Part shown: in pieces, positions 44,726-54,570 of the stretch
Numbering within the stretch: position 1 is the stretch's first letter
Layout of the letters: each line of letters opens with the position of its first letter
Origin: Streptomyces uncialis
GTDB lineage: Bacteria; Actinomycetota; Actinomycetes; Streptomycetales; Streptomycetaceae
Direction of reading: 5' to 3'
Assembly (NCBI RefSeq): GCF_036250755.1
Contig: NZ_CP109583.1
Location: 5,293,501 to 5,357,500, forward strand
DNA length: 64,000 nt
Made by a program: the position numbers and the translations under genes
Notes under the pieces: model-generated
The model's input: the letters and a program-made list of their open reading frames with translations, nothing else
Told to the model about the DNA's origin: nothing
Database searches by the model: none

Positions 44726-45672
44726 GCGGCACGAGCGGCAACGACGGTACGGGCACCACGAGCGGCACGGGAGGACCCATCGCACTGGAGCAGGCTCCGA
44801 CGGAAAGCGACGCCACGCGCGCGTACGGCACGGCCCGAGCAGGGGCGCCCGGCGGCGGTACCGCCCCGCGGCGGACCCCGCCCGGCGGCCGGCTGACCTG
44901 GGCGCTGGCCGACTGCTGGACCATGACCCGCCGCGAGCTGGCGCACTGGGCGCGGGAGCCGGTGCAGCTGATCGTGGGGCTCGTCTTCCCGGTGATGCTG
45001 CTGCTGATGTTCGGGTACCTGATCGGCGGCGGCCGGGGGGTGCGCGGCGACTACATCGACTTCCTGGTCCCCGGGATGCTGGTACTGGCCATGGCGTTCG
45101 GGCTGGAGTCCACCATGGTCGCGGTCACCCAGGACCTCAACAAGGGGGTGATCGACCGGTTCCGCTCGATGCCGATGGTCGACGGAGCCGTCCTGGTCGG
45201 CCGTTCCGCGGCGGACATGCTCCAGTCGGCGGCGGCGCTGGCCGTCATGGCCGGGGTCGGTCTCGCCGTCGGCTGGCGGGTGCACGGCTCCTTCTTGGGT
45301 GTCGTGGGCGCGGTCGGACTGCTGCTCCTGCTGCGCTTCGCGATGCTGTGGGTGGGCATCCACCTCGCCATGGTCGCGGGCCGTCCGGAGATGGTGCAGA
45401 CCGTGCAGATCCTGGTGTGGCCGCTGGGCTTCCTGTCGAACGCGTTCGCCGTTCCCGAGGCCATGCCGTCCTGGCTCGGCCCGGTCGTGGAATGGAACCC
45501 CATGTCCGCGACGGCGACGGCGGTGCGCGACCTGTTCGGCAGCGAGGGCGGCGCCACGGCCACGTCCTGGGCGGCGGAGCACGCCGGTCTCCTCGCGGTG
45601 CTCTGGCCGCTGCTGCTCCTCGCGGTGTTCTTCCCGCTGGCCGTACGGAAGTTCGGCGCGCTCAGCAAGTGA
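44722..45672 (+). CDS. Daunorubicin-type ABC exporter permease
   Basis: A 316-aa ABC-2 permease of the DrrB group. A disordered, Gly/Thr-rich N-terminal tail of about 60 residues precedes six predicted membrane helices (first about [24 protein letters not shown]), with [36 protein letters not shown], the typical motif. The start overlaps the ATPase stop. It forms the transport channel with that protein. Confidence 0.92.
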   Translation: MSGTSGNDGTGTTSGTGGPIALEQAPTESDATRAYGTARAGAPGGGTAPRRTPPGGRLTWALADCWTMTRRELAHWAREPVQLIVGLVFPVMLLLMFGYLIGGGRGVRGDYIDFLVPGMLVLAMAFGLESTMVAVTQDLNKGVIDRFRSMPMVDGAVLVGRSAADMLQSAAALAVMAGVGLAVGWRVHGSFLGVVGAVGLLLLLRFAMLWVGIHLAMVAGRPEMVQTVQILVWPLGFLSNAFAVPEAMPSWLGPVVEWNPMSATATAVRDLFGSEGGATATSWAAEHAGLLAVLWPLLLLAVFFPLAVRKFGALSK

Positions 45673-45880
45673 CGGTACGGGCGTCCGGCCGCCGGGCGGG
45701 TGACGGAACGGGGACCTGGCCGCGGGCGGGCTGAAGGTCGACGGGGCGGGGCCCTGGCCGACGGGCGGGTCGGCGGTGACAGCGCGGGGCGCCGACCCCG
45801 GGTGGGCTGAGGTGGCGGGGCGGCGGGGTTCGAGGGCTGCGGGCGGGCCGGGCGGCCGTCTGACGGCCCTCACCCGTCGC

Positions 45881-45915
45881 CCCGGCCCCCGGGGGTCGAA
45901 CCGGGCCCCGGGGGC
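45881..45915. terminator. Terminator hairpin between converging genes
   Basis: CGGCCCCCGGGG (45881-45892) pairs perfectly with CCCCGGGGGCCG (45904-45915), 11-nt loop. It separates the ABC operon from glutamate decarboxylase. Confidence 0.6.
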
Positions 45916-45967
45916 CGCCAGCGGCCGTCCAGGGCCCCGGGATGCGGGGCTCCGGGCCGGCCGCCGC

Positions 45968-47380
45968 TCAGTGGTGGAAGCCGGTCGCGGCGTTCCGGTC
46001 CGTCACCAACGGCCCGCTCTGCGCCCGCAGTTCCGGAAGCAGCCGTTCCAGATCCTCCATGAACAGTGCCGCCAGATCCTCCGAGAACCCGTTGCGGCAG
46101 ACCACCCGCAGCACCGCGAGATCCTCCCGGTTCGCCGGGAACGTGTACGCGGGCACCAGCCAGCCCCGCTCCCGCAGCCGCCGTGACACATCGAAGACGT
46201 CGAACGCGCTCACGTCGTCCGCGGTGGTCACCGCGAACACCGGCAGCTCGTCGCCCCTGGTCAGCAGCCGGAAGTCGCCCAGCGACTCCATGCGTTCCGC
46301 CAGTTCCCGGGCCACGTTCCGGGTCGACTGCTGCACCGCGCGGAATCCCTCACGGCCCAGCCGCAGGAACGTGTAGTACTGCGCGGCGACCTGCGCGCCC
46401 GGCCGGGAGAAGTTCAGCGCGAACGTCGGCATGTCACCGCCCAGGTAGTTCACCCGGAACACCAGGTCCTCCGGCAGTTCCGCCGCCGACCGCCACAGTG
46501 CCCAGCCCACCCCCGGGTACACCAGCCCGTACTTGTGGCCGGAGGTGTTGACGGACGACACCCGCGGCAGCCGGAAGTCCCAGACCAGGTCCGGGTCCAG
46601 GAACGGCGCGATCATCGCGCCGGACGCGCCGTCCACATGCACGGGTACGTCCAGTCCGGTGCGTTCCTGGAGGTCGTCCAGGGCCGCGCACAGCTCGGCC
46701 ACCGGCTCGTAGGACCCGTCGAAGGTGGAACCGAGGATCGCGACCACGCCGATGGTGTTCTCGTCGCACAGTTCGGCCGCCGCCGCGGGGTCGAGGTGGA
46801 AGCGGTCGCCCTCCATCGGCACCTGACGCGCCTCGACCTCCCAGAAGTTGCAGAACTTGTCCCAGCACACCTGCACATTGACGCCCATCACCAGATTCGG
46901 CCGGGTCGTCCGCGACGGGTAGCGGTCGGCGTTGCGCAGCGCCCAGCGCCGCTTCAGGGCCATTCCGGCGAGCATGCACGCCTCGCTGGACCCGGTGGTG
47001 GAGCAGCCGACGGTGGTGTCCGGGTCCGGCGCGTTCCACAGATGGGCCAGCATCGACACACACCGCCGCTCCAGCTCGGCGGTCCGGGGGTACTCGTCCT
47101 TGTCGATCATGTTCTTGTCGCGGCACTCCGCCATCAGCACCCCGGCCTGCGGCTCCATCCAGGTGGTGACGAAGGTCGCGAGGTTCAGCCGCGCGTTGCC
47201 GTCGAGCATCAGTTCGTCGTGGACGAGCTGATACGCGGTGGTGGGCGGCAGCGGCCCGTCCGGCAGCCGGTGCTTGGGCGGGGCGTCGACCATGTCCCCC
47301 AGGGGGTCGGCCTCGCCGTAGAACGGGTTCACGGCCATCGGCCGGGCCCCGGGCCGCTGGGTGCCTCGGTGCAGGGACAC
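45968..47380 (-). CDS. gadB: Glutamate decarboxylase (PLP-dependent)
   Basis: A 470-aa GAD of the bacterial/plant type; it converts glutamate to GABA and CO2, consuming a proton. The PLP lysine lies in SVNTSGHKYGLVYPG (Lys about 281), and HVDGASGAMIAPF contains the Asp that holds the PLP ring. The N-terminal MEPQAGVLMAECRDKNMIDKDEYP and the C-terminal RVVCRNGFSEDLA are conserved. The C-terminus is slightly extended (ends GFHH). The GTG 47380 start has GGAGG 5 nt upstream. It is divergent from the TipA-like regulator, as in other Streptomyces. Confidence 0.93.
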   Translation of the reverse strand: MSLHRGTQRPGARPMAVNPFYGEADPLGDMVDAPPKHRLPDGPLPPTTAYQLVHDELMLDGNARLNLATFVTTWMEPQAGVLMAECRDKNMIDKDEYPRTAELERRCVSMLAHLWNAPDPDTTVGCSTTGSSEACMLAGMALKRRWALRNADRYPSRTTRPNLVMGVNVQVCWDKFCNFWEVEARQVPMEGDRFHLDPAAAAELCDENTIGVVAILGSTFDGSYEPVAELCAALDDLQERTGLDVPVHVDGASGAMIAPFLDPDLVWDFRLPRVSSVNTSGHKYGLVYPGVGWALWRSAAELPEDLVFRVNYLGGDMPTFALNFSRPGAQVAAQYYTFLRLGREGFRAVQQSTRNVARELAERMESLGDFRLLTRGDELPVFAVTTADDVSAFDVFDVSRRLRERGWLVPAYTFPANREDLAVLRVVCRNGFSEDLAALFMEDLERLLPELRAQSGPLVTDRNAATGFHH

Positions 47381-47469
47381 GGATGCCTCCGGCGGCTGTG
47401 GGGGAGCCGCGGGCGACGGGCACCCGCGGGGGCCGCGCCGCGAGGCCCACAGACCACCGTAGGACCGGC

Positions 47470-47500
47470 TTGCACCTCACGCGACGTGAGGAAGCACGCT
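47470..47500 (+). promoter_or_regulatory. TipA-type autoregulated promoter
   Basis: TTGCAC (47470-47475), a long 19-nt spacer, and CACGCT (47495-47500). The spacer holds CCTCACG-CGA-CGTGAGG (47475-47491), an inverted repeat of the kind MerR proteins bind between -35 and -10. It closely resembles the known tipA promoter of Streptomyces lividans (recalled). Confidence 0.8.
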
Positions 47501-47530
47501 GGTGACCGCACGAGGAGAAAGGCGCGGGGC

Positions 47531-48295
47531 ATGAGCTATTCCGTGGGACAGGTCGCCCGGATCACCGGGGTCACGGTGCGCACACTGCACCACTACGACG
47601 GGATCGGGCTGCTCACGCCCGGCGGGCGCAGCCACGCCGGGCACCGCCGCTACGACGACGCCGATCTGGACCGGCTCCAGCAGATCCTCTTCTACCGGGA
47701 ACTGGGCTTCCCGCTGGAGGAGGTCGCCGTCCTCCTCGACGACCCGCGCGCGGACCCCCGCGCACACCTGCGGCGTCAGCACGGGCTGCTGACCGGCCGT
47801 ATCGAGAGGCTGCGGCGGATGGCCGCAGCCGTGGAGACCGCCATGGAGGCACACCGGATGGGCATCCGACTGACACCCGAGGAGAAGTTCGAGGTGTTCG
47901 GCGACTTCGACCCGGACGCCCACGCGCGGGAGGCCGAGGAACGCTGGGGCACCACCGACGCCTATCGGCAGTCCAGGCGCCGCACCACCGCCTGGACCAA
48001 GGACGACTGGAAGGACGCCACCGTCCGCTTCGACGCGATCCACCGGCGTATGGCCGATCTGCTCGTCGCGGGGACGGCCGCCGACTCCGGGGCCGCGGCG
48101 GACGTCGCCGAGGAGCACCGCCGGTTCATCTCGGACCGGTACTACACCTGCGACCCCGCCATGCACGCCGCGCTCGGCGAGATGTACGTGGCCGATGAAC
48201 GGTTCACCGCGACGTACGAGGCGATCGAGCCGGGTCTCGCGGTCTATATGCGGGACGCGATGCGGGCGAACGCGGAACGCGGGGGCCGCGGGTAG
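47531..48295 (+). CDS. tipA: TipA-like MerR activator with thiopeptide-binding domain
   Basis: A 254-aa protein. The N-terminal MerR winged helix (SYSVGQVARITGVTVRTLHHYDGIGLL) and coiled-coil dimer helix reach to about residue 110. The C-terminal TipAS domain follows, with Cys207 in YYTCDPAMHAALGEMYVADERF; the equivalent Cys in TipAL bonds covalently to dehydroalanine of thiostrepton-like peptides. This supports thiopeptide sensing. The gene is transcribed from its own MerR-type promoter and is expected to autoactivate. A shorter TipAS form from an internal start is possible, as in S. lividans. Confidence 0.9.
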   Translation: MSYSVGQVARITGVTVRTLHHYDGIGLLTPGGRSHAGHRRYDDADLDRLQQILFYRELGFPLEEVAVLLDDPRADPRAHLRRQHGLLTGRIERLRRMAAAVETAMEAHRMGIRLTPEEKFEVFGDFDPDAHAREAEERWGTTDAYRQSRRRTTAWTKDDWKDATVRFDAIHRRMADLLVAGTAADSGAAADVAEEHRRFISDRYYTCDPAMHAALGEMYVADERFTATYEAIEPGLAVYMRDAMRANAERGGRG

Positions 48296-48360
48296 GCGGT
48301 GCGGTGCGGTCCGGTGGGCCGGGGGACGGCTCCGCTGGACGGGTCCGGTGGGTCGGGATG

Positions 48361-48396
48361 GGTAAGGGGCGTCGGCCATGGCCGACGCCCCTTACC
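48361..48396. terminator. Perfect 36-bp palindrome, bidirectional terminator
   Basis: An 18-bp arm (GGTAAGGGGCGTCGGCCA) is followed immediately by its exact complement, with no loop bases. It sits between the converging tipA-like and YbjQ genes. Confidence 0.8.
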
Positions 48397-48419
48397 GCAG
48401 TGCGTTCTCGTACCTACCG

Positions 48420-48791
48420 CTACTGCTGCTGCGGGACGATCACACACGCGGTCCCGTACGCACAGACCTCGGTACCGACGTCCGACGCCTCGGTCACGTC
48501 GAAACGGAACATCAGGACCGCGTTGCCGCCCCGCGCGCGGGTCTGCTCGATCAGCCGGTCCATCGCCTGGTTGCGGGTCTCGACCAGTGTCTTGGTCAGG
48601 CCCTTCAGCTCGCCGCCGATCATCGACTTCAGCCCCGCGCCGATCTGGCTGCCCAGATGGCGGGAGCGGACGGTGAGCCCGAAGACCTCGCCGATCACCC
48701 GTTCCACCCGGTAACCGGGCACGTCGTTCGTCGTCACCACCAGGACGTCCGACTCGGGGTTCATACCGCCGCCATAGTCTTCGATGCCCAC
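48420..48791 (-). CDS. YbjQ family (DUF74) protein
   Basis: A 123-aa protein of the YbjQ/DUF74 group: VVTTNDVPGYRVERVIGEVFGL, then GGELKGLTKTLVETRNQAMDRLIEQTRARGGNAVLMFRFD. Members form homopentamers; the function is unclear, and a heavy-metal-binding role has been suggested. GTG 48791 is chosen because AAGGGAGG lies 7 nt upstream. Codon use is standard for the region. Confidence 0.88.
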   Translation of the reverse strand: MGIEDYGGGMNPESDVLVVTTNDVPGYRVERVIGEVFGLTVRSRHLGSQIGAGLKSMIGGELKGLTKTLVETRNQAMDRLIEQTRARGGNAVLMFRFDVTEASDVGTEVCAYGTACVIVPQQQ

Positions 48792-48995
48792 TATTGCCTC
48801 CCTTGTGACACTTTCTGTCGTCACCCAAAGCTTCGGACCCGTCGCCGTACGGTACAACCTGAGGGGGTCGGCGGAACCAGGTCCACCCGTCCCGCGTTGA
48901 TAGCTTTGGCGCGCCCGACCGCGAGGTCGAGCCGCGCCACGGCCCGGATCACCCCCGCCCCGCCGTCTTCCCTCACCCTCAGGAGTCCGGAAACC

Positions 48996-49682
48996 GTGAC
49001 GACGCTTGCGCTCGGACCGAGCTGGCTGGACCCGAACCATCTGCTCAACGAGTTCGGTGTCTACGGCCTGCTGATCATCGTCTTCGCCGAGTCGGGCCTG
49101 CTCATCGGGTTCTTCCTGCCGGGTGACTCCCTGCTGTTCACCACGGGCCTGCTCGTGACCACCGGGCAGCTCACCATGGACCTGTGGCTGGTGTGCGTGC
49201 TGATCTGCGTCGCGGCGATCCTGGGCGACCAGGCGGGATATCTGTTCGGCAAGAAGGTCGGCCCCGCGCTCTTCAACCGCCCGGACTCCCGCTTCTTCAA
49301 ACAGGAGAACGTGCTCAAGGCGCACGACTTCTTCGAGAAGCACGGGCCGAAGTCGCTGGTCCTGGCGCGGTTCGTGCCCATCGTCCGCACGTTCACGCCG
49401 ATCATCGCGGGCGTCAGCGGGATGCGGTACCGCTCGTTCATCACGTTCAACATCATCGGCGGCATCCTGTGGGGCGCCGGGGTCACGCTGCTGGGCGCGT
49501 GGCTCGGGCGGCACGCGCTCGTCCGCGACAACATCGAGGCGATGCTGATCGGGATCGTGCTGCTGTCGATCGTCCCGATCGTCATCGAGTTCGCCCGCGC
49601 GCGGGGCCAGTCCAAGAGGGCGGTCGCGGGGGCCCCGGACCCGGACGAGCCCCAGACCCGAGGCCGCCACGCCAAACGCTGA
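48996..49682 (+). CDS. DedA-family membrane protein
   Basis: A 228-aa DedA/SNARE-associated protein: ESGLLIGFFLPGDSLLFTTGLL, then RFVPIVRTFTPIIAGVSGM. Re-entrant loops and two C-terminal helices are typical. DedA proteins help move undecaprenyl phosphate or other lipids across the membrane. The GTG 48996 start has AGGAG 10 nt before it. The 3' end runs into a repeat cluster. Confidence 0.9.
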   Translation: MTTLALGPSWLDPNHLLNEFGVYGLLIIVFAESGLLIGFFLPGDSLLFTTGLLVTTGQLTMDLWLVCVLICVAAILGDQAGYLFGKKVGPALFNRPDSRFFKQENVLKAHDFFEKHGPKSLVLARFVPIVRTFTPIIAGVSGMRYRSFITFNIIGGILWGAGVTLLGAWLGRHALVRDNIEAMLIGIVLLSIVPIVIEFARARGQSKRAVAGAPDPDEPQTRGRHAKR

Positions 49683-50310
49683 CCGCCTTCGCTTGCGCCT
49701 TCGAGGTTCCCCCTGTGCTGGGCGTACTTGTTCCCGTGCCCCTGGGTTCCTTGTGCTGGGCGTACTTGTTCCCGCACAGGTCGGACGGGGGTGCGCAGTT
49801 CCCCGCGCCCCTTTGGGGCGCGTCCGGTCGGTTCTTCGGGTCGGTGCCGGTCGGGATTCTCCGTCCTCGATCCGACACGCTCGGTAAGACGTTCCGTGAC
49901 TCGACTGAAGAGCATCGGAGTCTGCGGGCAGAGATTCCCGCCCACCCCCTCCCGCAGCAGCGCGAGTCCGCGAGGAGGATGGTCCAACCCCGTCCCCGCA
50001 GACGGAGAACAGCCCCAGGTGGCGCCCCCAAAGGGGCGCGGGGAACTGCGCACCCCCGTCCGACCTGTGCGGGAACAACTACGCCCAGCACAGGAAACCC
50101 AGGGGCGCGGGGAACTGCGCACCCGATGAGCGACGGCGCGGGAACAAGCGCGTCCAGCCGGACGGACCCAGGGGCGCGGGGAACTGCGCACCCCACGAGC
50201 GACCTGCGCAGGGACGAGTGCGTCCAGCACAGGAAACCCAGGGACGGTGCGCACCCGGCACCCGAGGGGGCGGGGTACGACGCCCACCGGGGGGAACCCG
50301 CGTCGCGTAA
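49683..50310 (+). repeat. Intergenic repeat cluster A
   Basis: Starts with CGCCTTCGCTTGCGCC right after the DedA stop. It contains four copies of GGGGCGCGGGGAACTGCGC, and one conserved module of about 240 bp (about 49,806-50,042) bounded by palindromes of the type GCGCCCC(TTT/AAA)GGGGCGC. The same set occurs at 54.6 and 61.9 kb. It lies between converging genes. It is probably a REP-like family spread in this genome; there is no coding evidence. Confidence 0.85.
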
Positions 50311-50316
50311 GGCTCT

Positions 50317-51993
50317 CTAGAAGCCGCGCGTCCGCTTCGCCGCCCGCCGCCCCCCCGCCCCCGGAACCCGCAGGAACAACCGGGAGATCTCCGACCCGAG
50401 ATTCACCCCGATCGCGATCGCCATCGCCAGCGCCGCGGCCTTCGTGAGCGACACCAGCCCCGCGTCCAGCTCGTTCTGGGCGAACCCCAGCAGCCCGAAG
50501 TACGTCGCCGAACCGGGCAGCAGCGGCCCGATCGCCGCCGTCACGTACGGCAGCGCGGACGCGTACCGGTAGCGGGACATCAACTGGCCGAACAGCCCCA
50601 CCAGCCCCGCCGCGACAGCGGTGGACGCGACGGGCGACAGCCCGCCGACGTAGTGCATCGCCCCGTACACGACCCAGGCGACCCCGCCGTTGAGGGTCAC
50701 CGCCAGCACGGTGGAACGTTCCTGCTGCAACAGCACGGCGAACGCGAGCGTCAGCATCATGGACGCCGCGATCTGCCACAGGGGCCGCTCGATCACCAGC
50801 AGCGCGGCGTCCGGATTGAGCTTGGCGTCCAGCCGCACCCCGAAGTACAGGATCAGCAGGACCCCGATGACGATGCCCACGAAGAAGTACATGACCTCCA
50901 GGAGCCGGGCGGAGGCGGTGATGTAGAAGCCGGTGAGCCCGTCCTGGACCCCGGCGACCAGCGCCCGTCCGGGCAGCAGCGCGAACAGTCCGCCGGTGAT
51001 CACCGCGGACGCCCGTACGTCCGCGTGGGCCAGCGTGAGCGCCACCCCGATCGCCGCCGGCGGCATCGCGGCCACGATGAACTGGTAGAACTCCGGCAGC
51101 CCCCGCCCCGCGCACAGCCACGCCAGCCGGTCGCCCAGCATCGCGCCGACCGCCGCCGCCACGAACACGATCACATCACCGCCCACCAGCACGGAGGCGG
51201 AACCCGCGAGCACGCCGTTGGCGGCGGTCAGGACCCATCCGGGGTACGGATGGCGGTTGCGGCGTATCTCCGCGAGCCGCCGGTACGCCTCCTCCAGGGA
51301 GACATCGGTCTGCGGGTCGCTGATGTCGTGGACGAGCCGGAAGACGGCCGCCAGCCGGGTGTAGTCGGTGCCCCGGCGGCGTACCGTCCGGGAGGCCGTC
51401 ACCGGGTCCTCGACCAGGGACGGCTGATGCGAGATCGACAGCAGGGTGAACGTCACGGTCGGCTCGCAGCGGTCGAGCCCGTACGAACGGCACACGGCGA
51501 ACATCGCCGCCTCCACGTCCTCGGCGCCCTCACCGCCCGCGAGCAGCAGCTCCCCGATCCGCAGCGTCAGGTCGAGCACCCGCGGTACCGCGGGCCCCAC
51601 CTCGTCCTCGTGGCGCTGCGCGTGCTCCGGCGCCGGGCGCTCGGTCACCGACATCCGCAGCATGGTCCGCATCCGGTCCTGCCAGGGCGCCTCCTGCGTC
51701 AGCCGGACCAGGGGGGTCCCGGCCGCCGGGGTGAACGCGGGCGGAGCGCTGCGCGCGCTGTAGGTGCGCGGGGCAGAGAACGCCGACCCCTCGGGCTCGG
51801 CGGCGGACGGTTCGGGCACCCCCTCGGGCACCGCGAACTCGGACGTCGTCTGGGAGTCCTCCTCGGCGGCCCCGGGCTGCGGATGCACCCCCGTCGGCTG
51901 ACTGAAGGCGCTGCGCGCCTCGTCCGACACGGGCTTGCCGTCACCGGGACCGGCCGTGTCCGTCACCCCCGCCGGGGTCTTCCGCTCGCTCAC
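50317..51993 (-). CDS. ThrE-family threonine/serine exporter
   Basis: A 558-aa protein. A disordered N-terminal region of about 130 residues is followed by the ThrE domain (VLDLTLRIGELLLAGGEGAEDVEAAMFAVCRSYGLD, then PYPGWVLTAANGVLAGSASVLVGG) and a ThrE_2 half (LEVMYFFVGIVIGVLLILYFG onward). About ten membrane helices are present. The family exports threonine and serine in Corynebacterium. The GTG 51993 start follows GGAAGGGG. Both halves are fused, as in actinobacteria. Confidence 0.88.
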   Translation of the reverse strand: MSERKTPAGVTDTAGPGDGKPVSDEARSAFSQPTGVHPQPGAAEEDSQTTSEFAVPEGVPEPSAAEPEGSAFSAPRTYSARSAPPAFTPAAGTPLVRLTQEAPWQDRMRTMLRMSVTERPAPEHAQRHEDEVGPAVPRVLDLTLRIGELLLAGGEGAEDVEAAMFAVCRSYGLDRCEPTVTFTLLSISHQPSLVEDPVTASRTVRRRGTDYTRLAAVFRLVHDISDPQTDVSLEEAYRRLAEIRRNRHPYPGWVLTAANGVLAGSASVLVGGDVIVFVAAAVGAMLGDRLAWLCAGRGLPEFYQFIVAAMPPAAIGVALTLAHADVRASAVITGGLFALLPGRALVAGVQDGLTGFYITASARLLEVMYFFVGIVIGVLLILYFGVRLDAKLNPDAALLVIERPLWQIAASMMLTLAFAVLLQQERSTVLAVTLNGGVAWVVYGAMHYVGGLSPVASTAVAAGLVGLFGQLMSRYRYASALPYVTAAIGPLLPGSATYFGLLGFAQNELDAGLVSLTKAAALAMAIAIGVNLGSEISRLFLRVPGAGGRRAAKRTRGF

Positions 51994-52281
51994 CGCACCC
52001 CTTCCAGGACGTGCCGTCGTGCCACCTCTCCTGACCCTCACCACACACACGCGCGCGTGGACCGTGCCGCGGACCGTCGTCCCCGGACCCCCTACCCGTG
52101 ATCCGGACACCTACGTCCCCGCACACCACCTACGTACGCACAGATCCCGTCCGCACGCGCGGTGTGCGCGCACACCGGAGCGGGCCGTGCGGACCGGGAA
52201 CCCCGGACGACGCACGGCCCGCTCCGGGCACCGCGTAATGCCGCGTACCCGCCGCCACGGCGACGGGACGCGGAGCAGCCG

Positions 52282-52773
52282 TCAGTGGCCGCCCTGCTCC
52301 TTCAGACGCTTGTAGGACCGCTCGATCTCGGCTTCGGCATCGGTGCGGCCCACCCAGTTGGCGCCCTCGACGGACTTGCCGGGCTCCAGGTCCTTGTAGA
52401 CCTCGAAGAAGTGCTGGATCTCCAGGCGGTCGAACTCCGAGACGTGGTGGATGTCCCGCAGGTGCTCCACGCGCGGGTCCGACGCGGGCACGCACAGAAG
52501 CTTGTCGTCGCCGCCGGCCTCGTCCGTCATCCGGAACATGCCGATCGCGCGGCAGCGGATCAGACAGCCGGGGAAGGTCGGCTCGTCCAGGATGACGAGC
52601 GCGTCCAGCGGGTCGCCGTCCTCACCCAGGGTGTTCTCCACGAAGCCGTAGTCGGCCGGGTAGCTGGTCGACGTGAAGAGTCGACGGTCGAGCCGGATGC
52701 GACCGGTCTCGTGATCGACCTCGTACTTGTTCCGCGAACCCTTCGGAATCTCGATCGTGACGTCGAACTCCAC
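52282..52773 (-). CDS. ppa: Inorganic pyrophosphatase, family I
   Basis: A 163-aa soluble enzyme: [34 protein letters not shown], and [11 protein letters not shown] (metal-binding Asp residues). It hydrolyses pyrophosphate to drive biosynthesis. GTG 52773 ([12 protein letters not shown]) is chosen because GGAGGAG lies 6 nt upstream, and the length matches the family in Streptomyces; an in-frame ATG (52788) would place that site inside the coding region. It is divergent from dacB. Confidence 0.95.
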   Translation of the reverse strand: MEFDVTIEIPKGSRNKYEVDHETGRIRLDRRLFTSTSYPADYGFVENTLGEDGDPLDALVILDEPTFPGCLIRCRAIGMFRMTDEAGGDDKLLCVPASDPRVEHLRDIHHVSEFDRLEIQHFFEVYKDLEPGKSVEGANWVGRTDAEAEIERSYKRLKEQGGH

Positions 52774-53016
52774 CGGTGGCTCCTCCATGATCAGCACATG
52801 ATTGTCGTGACGCTGTGTCCACCGCGAGGGGCCTCCCGGGGGGCGGCTCGTCGCAGACGGCTGCCGCCCGCGGCTCGGTCCGGTCGGCTACCGCCGTACG
52901 GCCCCCAGGCCCCGCCCGGATCGTGGTCGGGGCCAGCGGGGTGCCATCCCGCGGCAAGACGCAGTGGTTAAGTGTCCCTCACGCCACAGTGTGATCGCGA
53001 AAGGGGCTGGTCGGTC

Positions 53017-54570
53017 GTGCCGGAGCTGCCGGAGACGAAGCTGTCAGCGCACGTACGGCGGCTCGCCGGCCGCCTCCGGGCGCTGCTCGCCGACCTCCGG
53101 ACCCAGCGGCCCTCGCAGGTCAAGACGTGGCAGGTCACGACCGGTGCCACCGTGGCCGGACTGGCGATCGCGGCCACCTCCGTGACCCTGGCCGGCCCCT
53201 GGGACGGCTCCGGCCAGCGCAGCGCCGAACGCGACCGGGCCGCCGCCCAGCGCACCGAGGGTGGCGCACATCACGCGGGCGCCGAGGGCGGTACGGGGGC
53301 GAAGGCGCCCAAGGCCGCCCCGAGCGCCCCGTCCGTGCTCGACGCGCTGGGGGCGCCCGGCGGCACGGCCCCGCTGCCGAAGGGCCCCGCGCTCGACAAG
53401 CGACTGGCCCCGCTGCTCGACGGATCACCCGACGGGACCCGGACCGCCGCGGCCGTCGTGGACGCGGCGACCGGCAAGCTCCTGTGGGGCAGGAGCGCCG
53501 GTGACGCGCTGACGCCCGCGTCCACCATCAAGGTCGCCACGGCCGTCGCGGCGCTGACGGCCGCGGGCCCCGACCACCGGATCACCACCCGGACCGTCCA
53601 TGAACCGGCCGGCTCCGAGGGGCCGGGCCGGGTCGTGCTCGTCGGCGGCGGCGACCCGACCCTCACCGCGCGGGCCCGCGCGGGCGGCAACGCCTCCCTG
53701 CGGACCCTCGCGGAGCGCACGGCCCGTGCCCTCACGAAGTCCGGCGCGCGCGAGGTGACCCTCGCGTACGACACTTCCCTGTACTCCGGGCCCGCAGTCC
53801 ACCCGATCGGCCGCAACGACAACATCGCGCGCGTGAGCGCCCTGATGGTCGACGAGGGGCGGCTGGACGACTCCTCCAGCGGCCCCGCGCCTCGTGCCGA
53901 GGACCCCGCGAAGGACGCCGCCGCGCGGTTCGCCGATCTGCTCGCCGGACACGGGGTGAAGGTCAAGGGCTCGCCGGTGGCGGCGAGGGCCGCGAAGGAC
54001 GCGCTGCCGCTCGCGAAGGTGGCCTCGCCGCCGCTGTCCTCGCTGGTCGAGCGGATGCTCACCAGCAGCGACAACGACATCGCCGAGGCGCTCAACCGGC
54101 GGACCGCGCTCGTCTCCGGGCGGCCCGCGAGCTTCGGTGGCGGCGGCGCGGCCGTCAAGACCCAGCTCGGCAAGCTCCGGATGCCCCTCGGCGGCACCCG
54201 CTTCACCGACGGCAGCGGTCTCGACCGCGGCAACCGGCTGACGCCCGAGCTGCTCACCTCGCTGCTCGCGCGGGCCGCGCAGCCCGAACGCCCCGAGCTG
54301 CGTACGGCGCTGACGGGGCTGCCGGTCGCCGGGTTCACCGGCACCCTGAGAAATCGTTACTCCTCCGGGCCCGACGCGGGTGGTACGGGGCTCGTACGGG
54401 CCAAGACGGGCACGCTCACGGGTGTCCACACCCTGGCCGGCACGGTCGTGGACCGTGACGGCCGGCTGCTCGCCTTCACCTTCATGACGGACGGTCCCGC
54501 GACCGATCCCACCGCGACGCAGTCCCGGTTGGACCGGATGGCCACGAGTCTCACGACCTGCGGCTGCTGA
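53017..54570 (+). CDS. dacB: D-Ala-D-Ala carboxypeptidase, PBP4 family (S13)
   Basis: A 517-aa penicillin-binding protein. A signal-anchor (VTTGATVAGLAIAATSVTLAG, about 38-58) is followed by an Ala/Gly-rich linker and the S13 catalytic domain with S169-x-x-K172 (STIK), S351-D-N353 and K463-T-G. It removes terminal D-Ala or opens cross-links in peptidoglycan outside the membrane. The usual large insert of E. coli PBP4 is reduced. GTG 53017 has AAAGGGG upstream. It ends at repeat cluster B. Confidence 0.92.
   Translation: MPELPETKLSAHVRRLAGRLRALLADLRTQRPSQVKTWQVTTGATVAGLAIAATSVTLAGPWDGSGQRSAERDRAAAQRTEGGAHHAGAEGGTGAKAPKAAPSAPSVLDALGAPGGTAPLPKGPALDKRLAPLLDGSPDGTRTAAAVVDAATGKLLWGRSAGDALTPASTIKVATAVAALTAAGPDHRITTRTVHEPAGSEGPGRVVLVGGGDPTLTARARAGGNASLRTLAERTARALTKSGAREVTLAYDTSLYSGPAVHPIGRNDNIARVSALMVDEGRLDDSSSGPAPRAEDPAKDAAARFADLLAGHGVKVKGSPVAARAAKDALPLAKVASPPLSSLVERMLTSSDNDIAEALNRRTALVSGRPASFGGGGAAVKTQLGKLRMPLGGTRFTDGSGLDRGNRLTPELLTSLLARAAQPERPELRTALTGLPVAGFTGTLRNRYSSGPDAGGTGLVRAKTGTLTGVHTLAGTVVDRDGRLLAFTFMTDGPATDPTATQSRLDRMATSLTTCGC

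Noticed and set aside
49690..50300. Conserved peptide frames in the repeat clusters (for example NLCSQTPMLFS or MVQPRP)
   Set aside because: Conservation is at the DNA level and continues through all frames; the frames end in translated GC-rich repeats.
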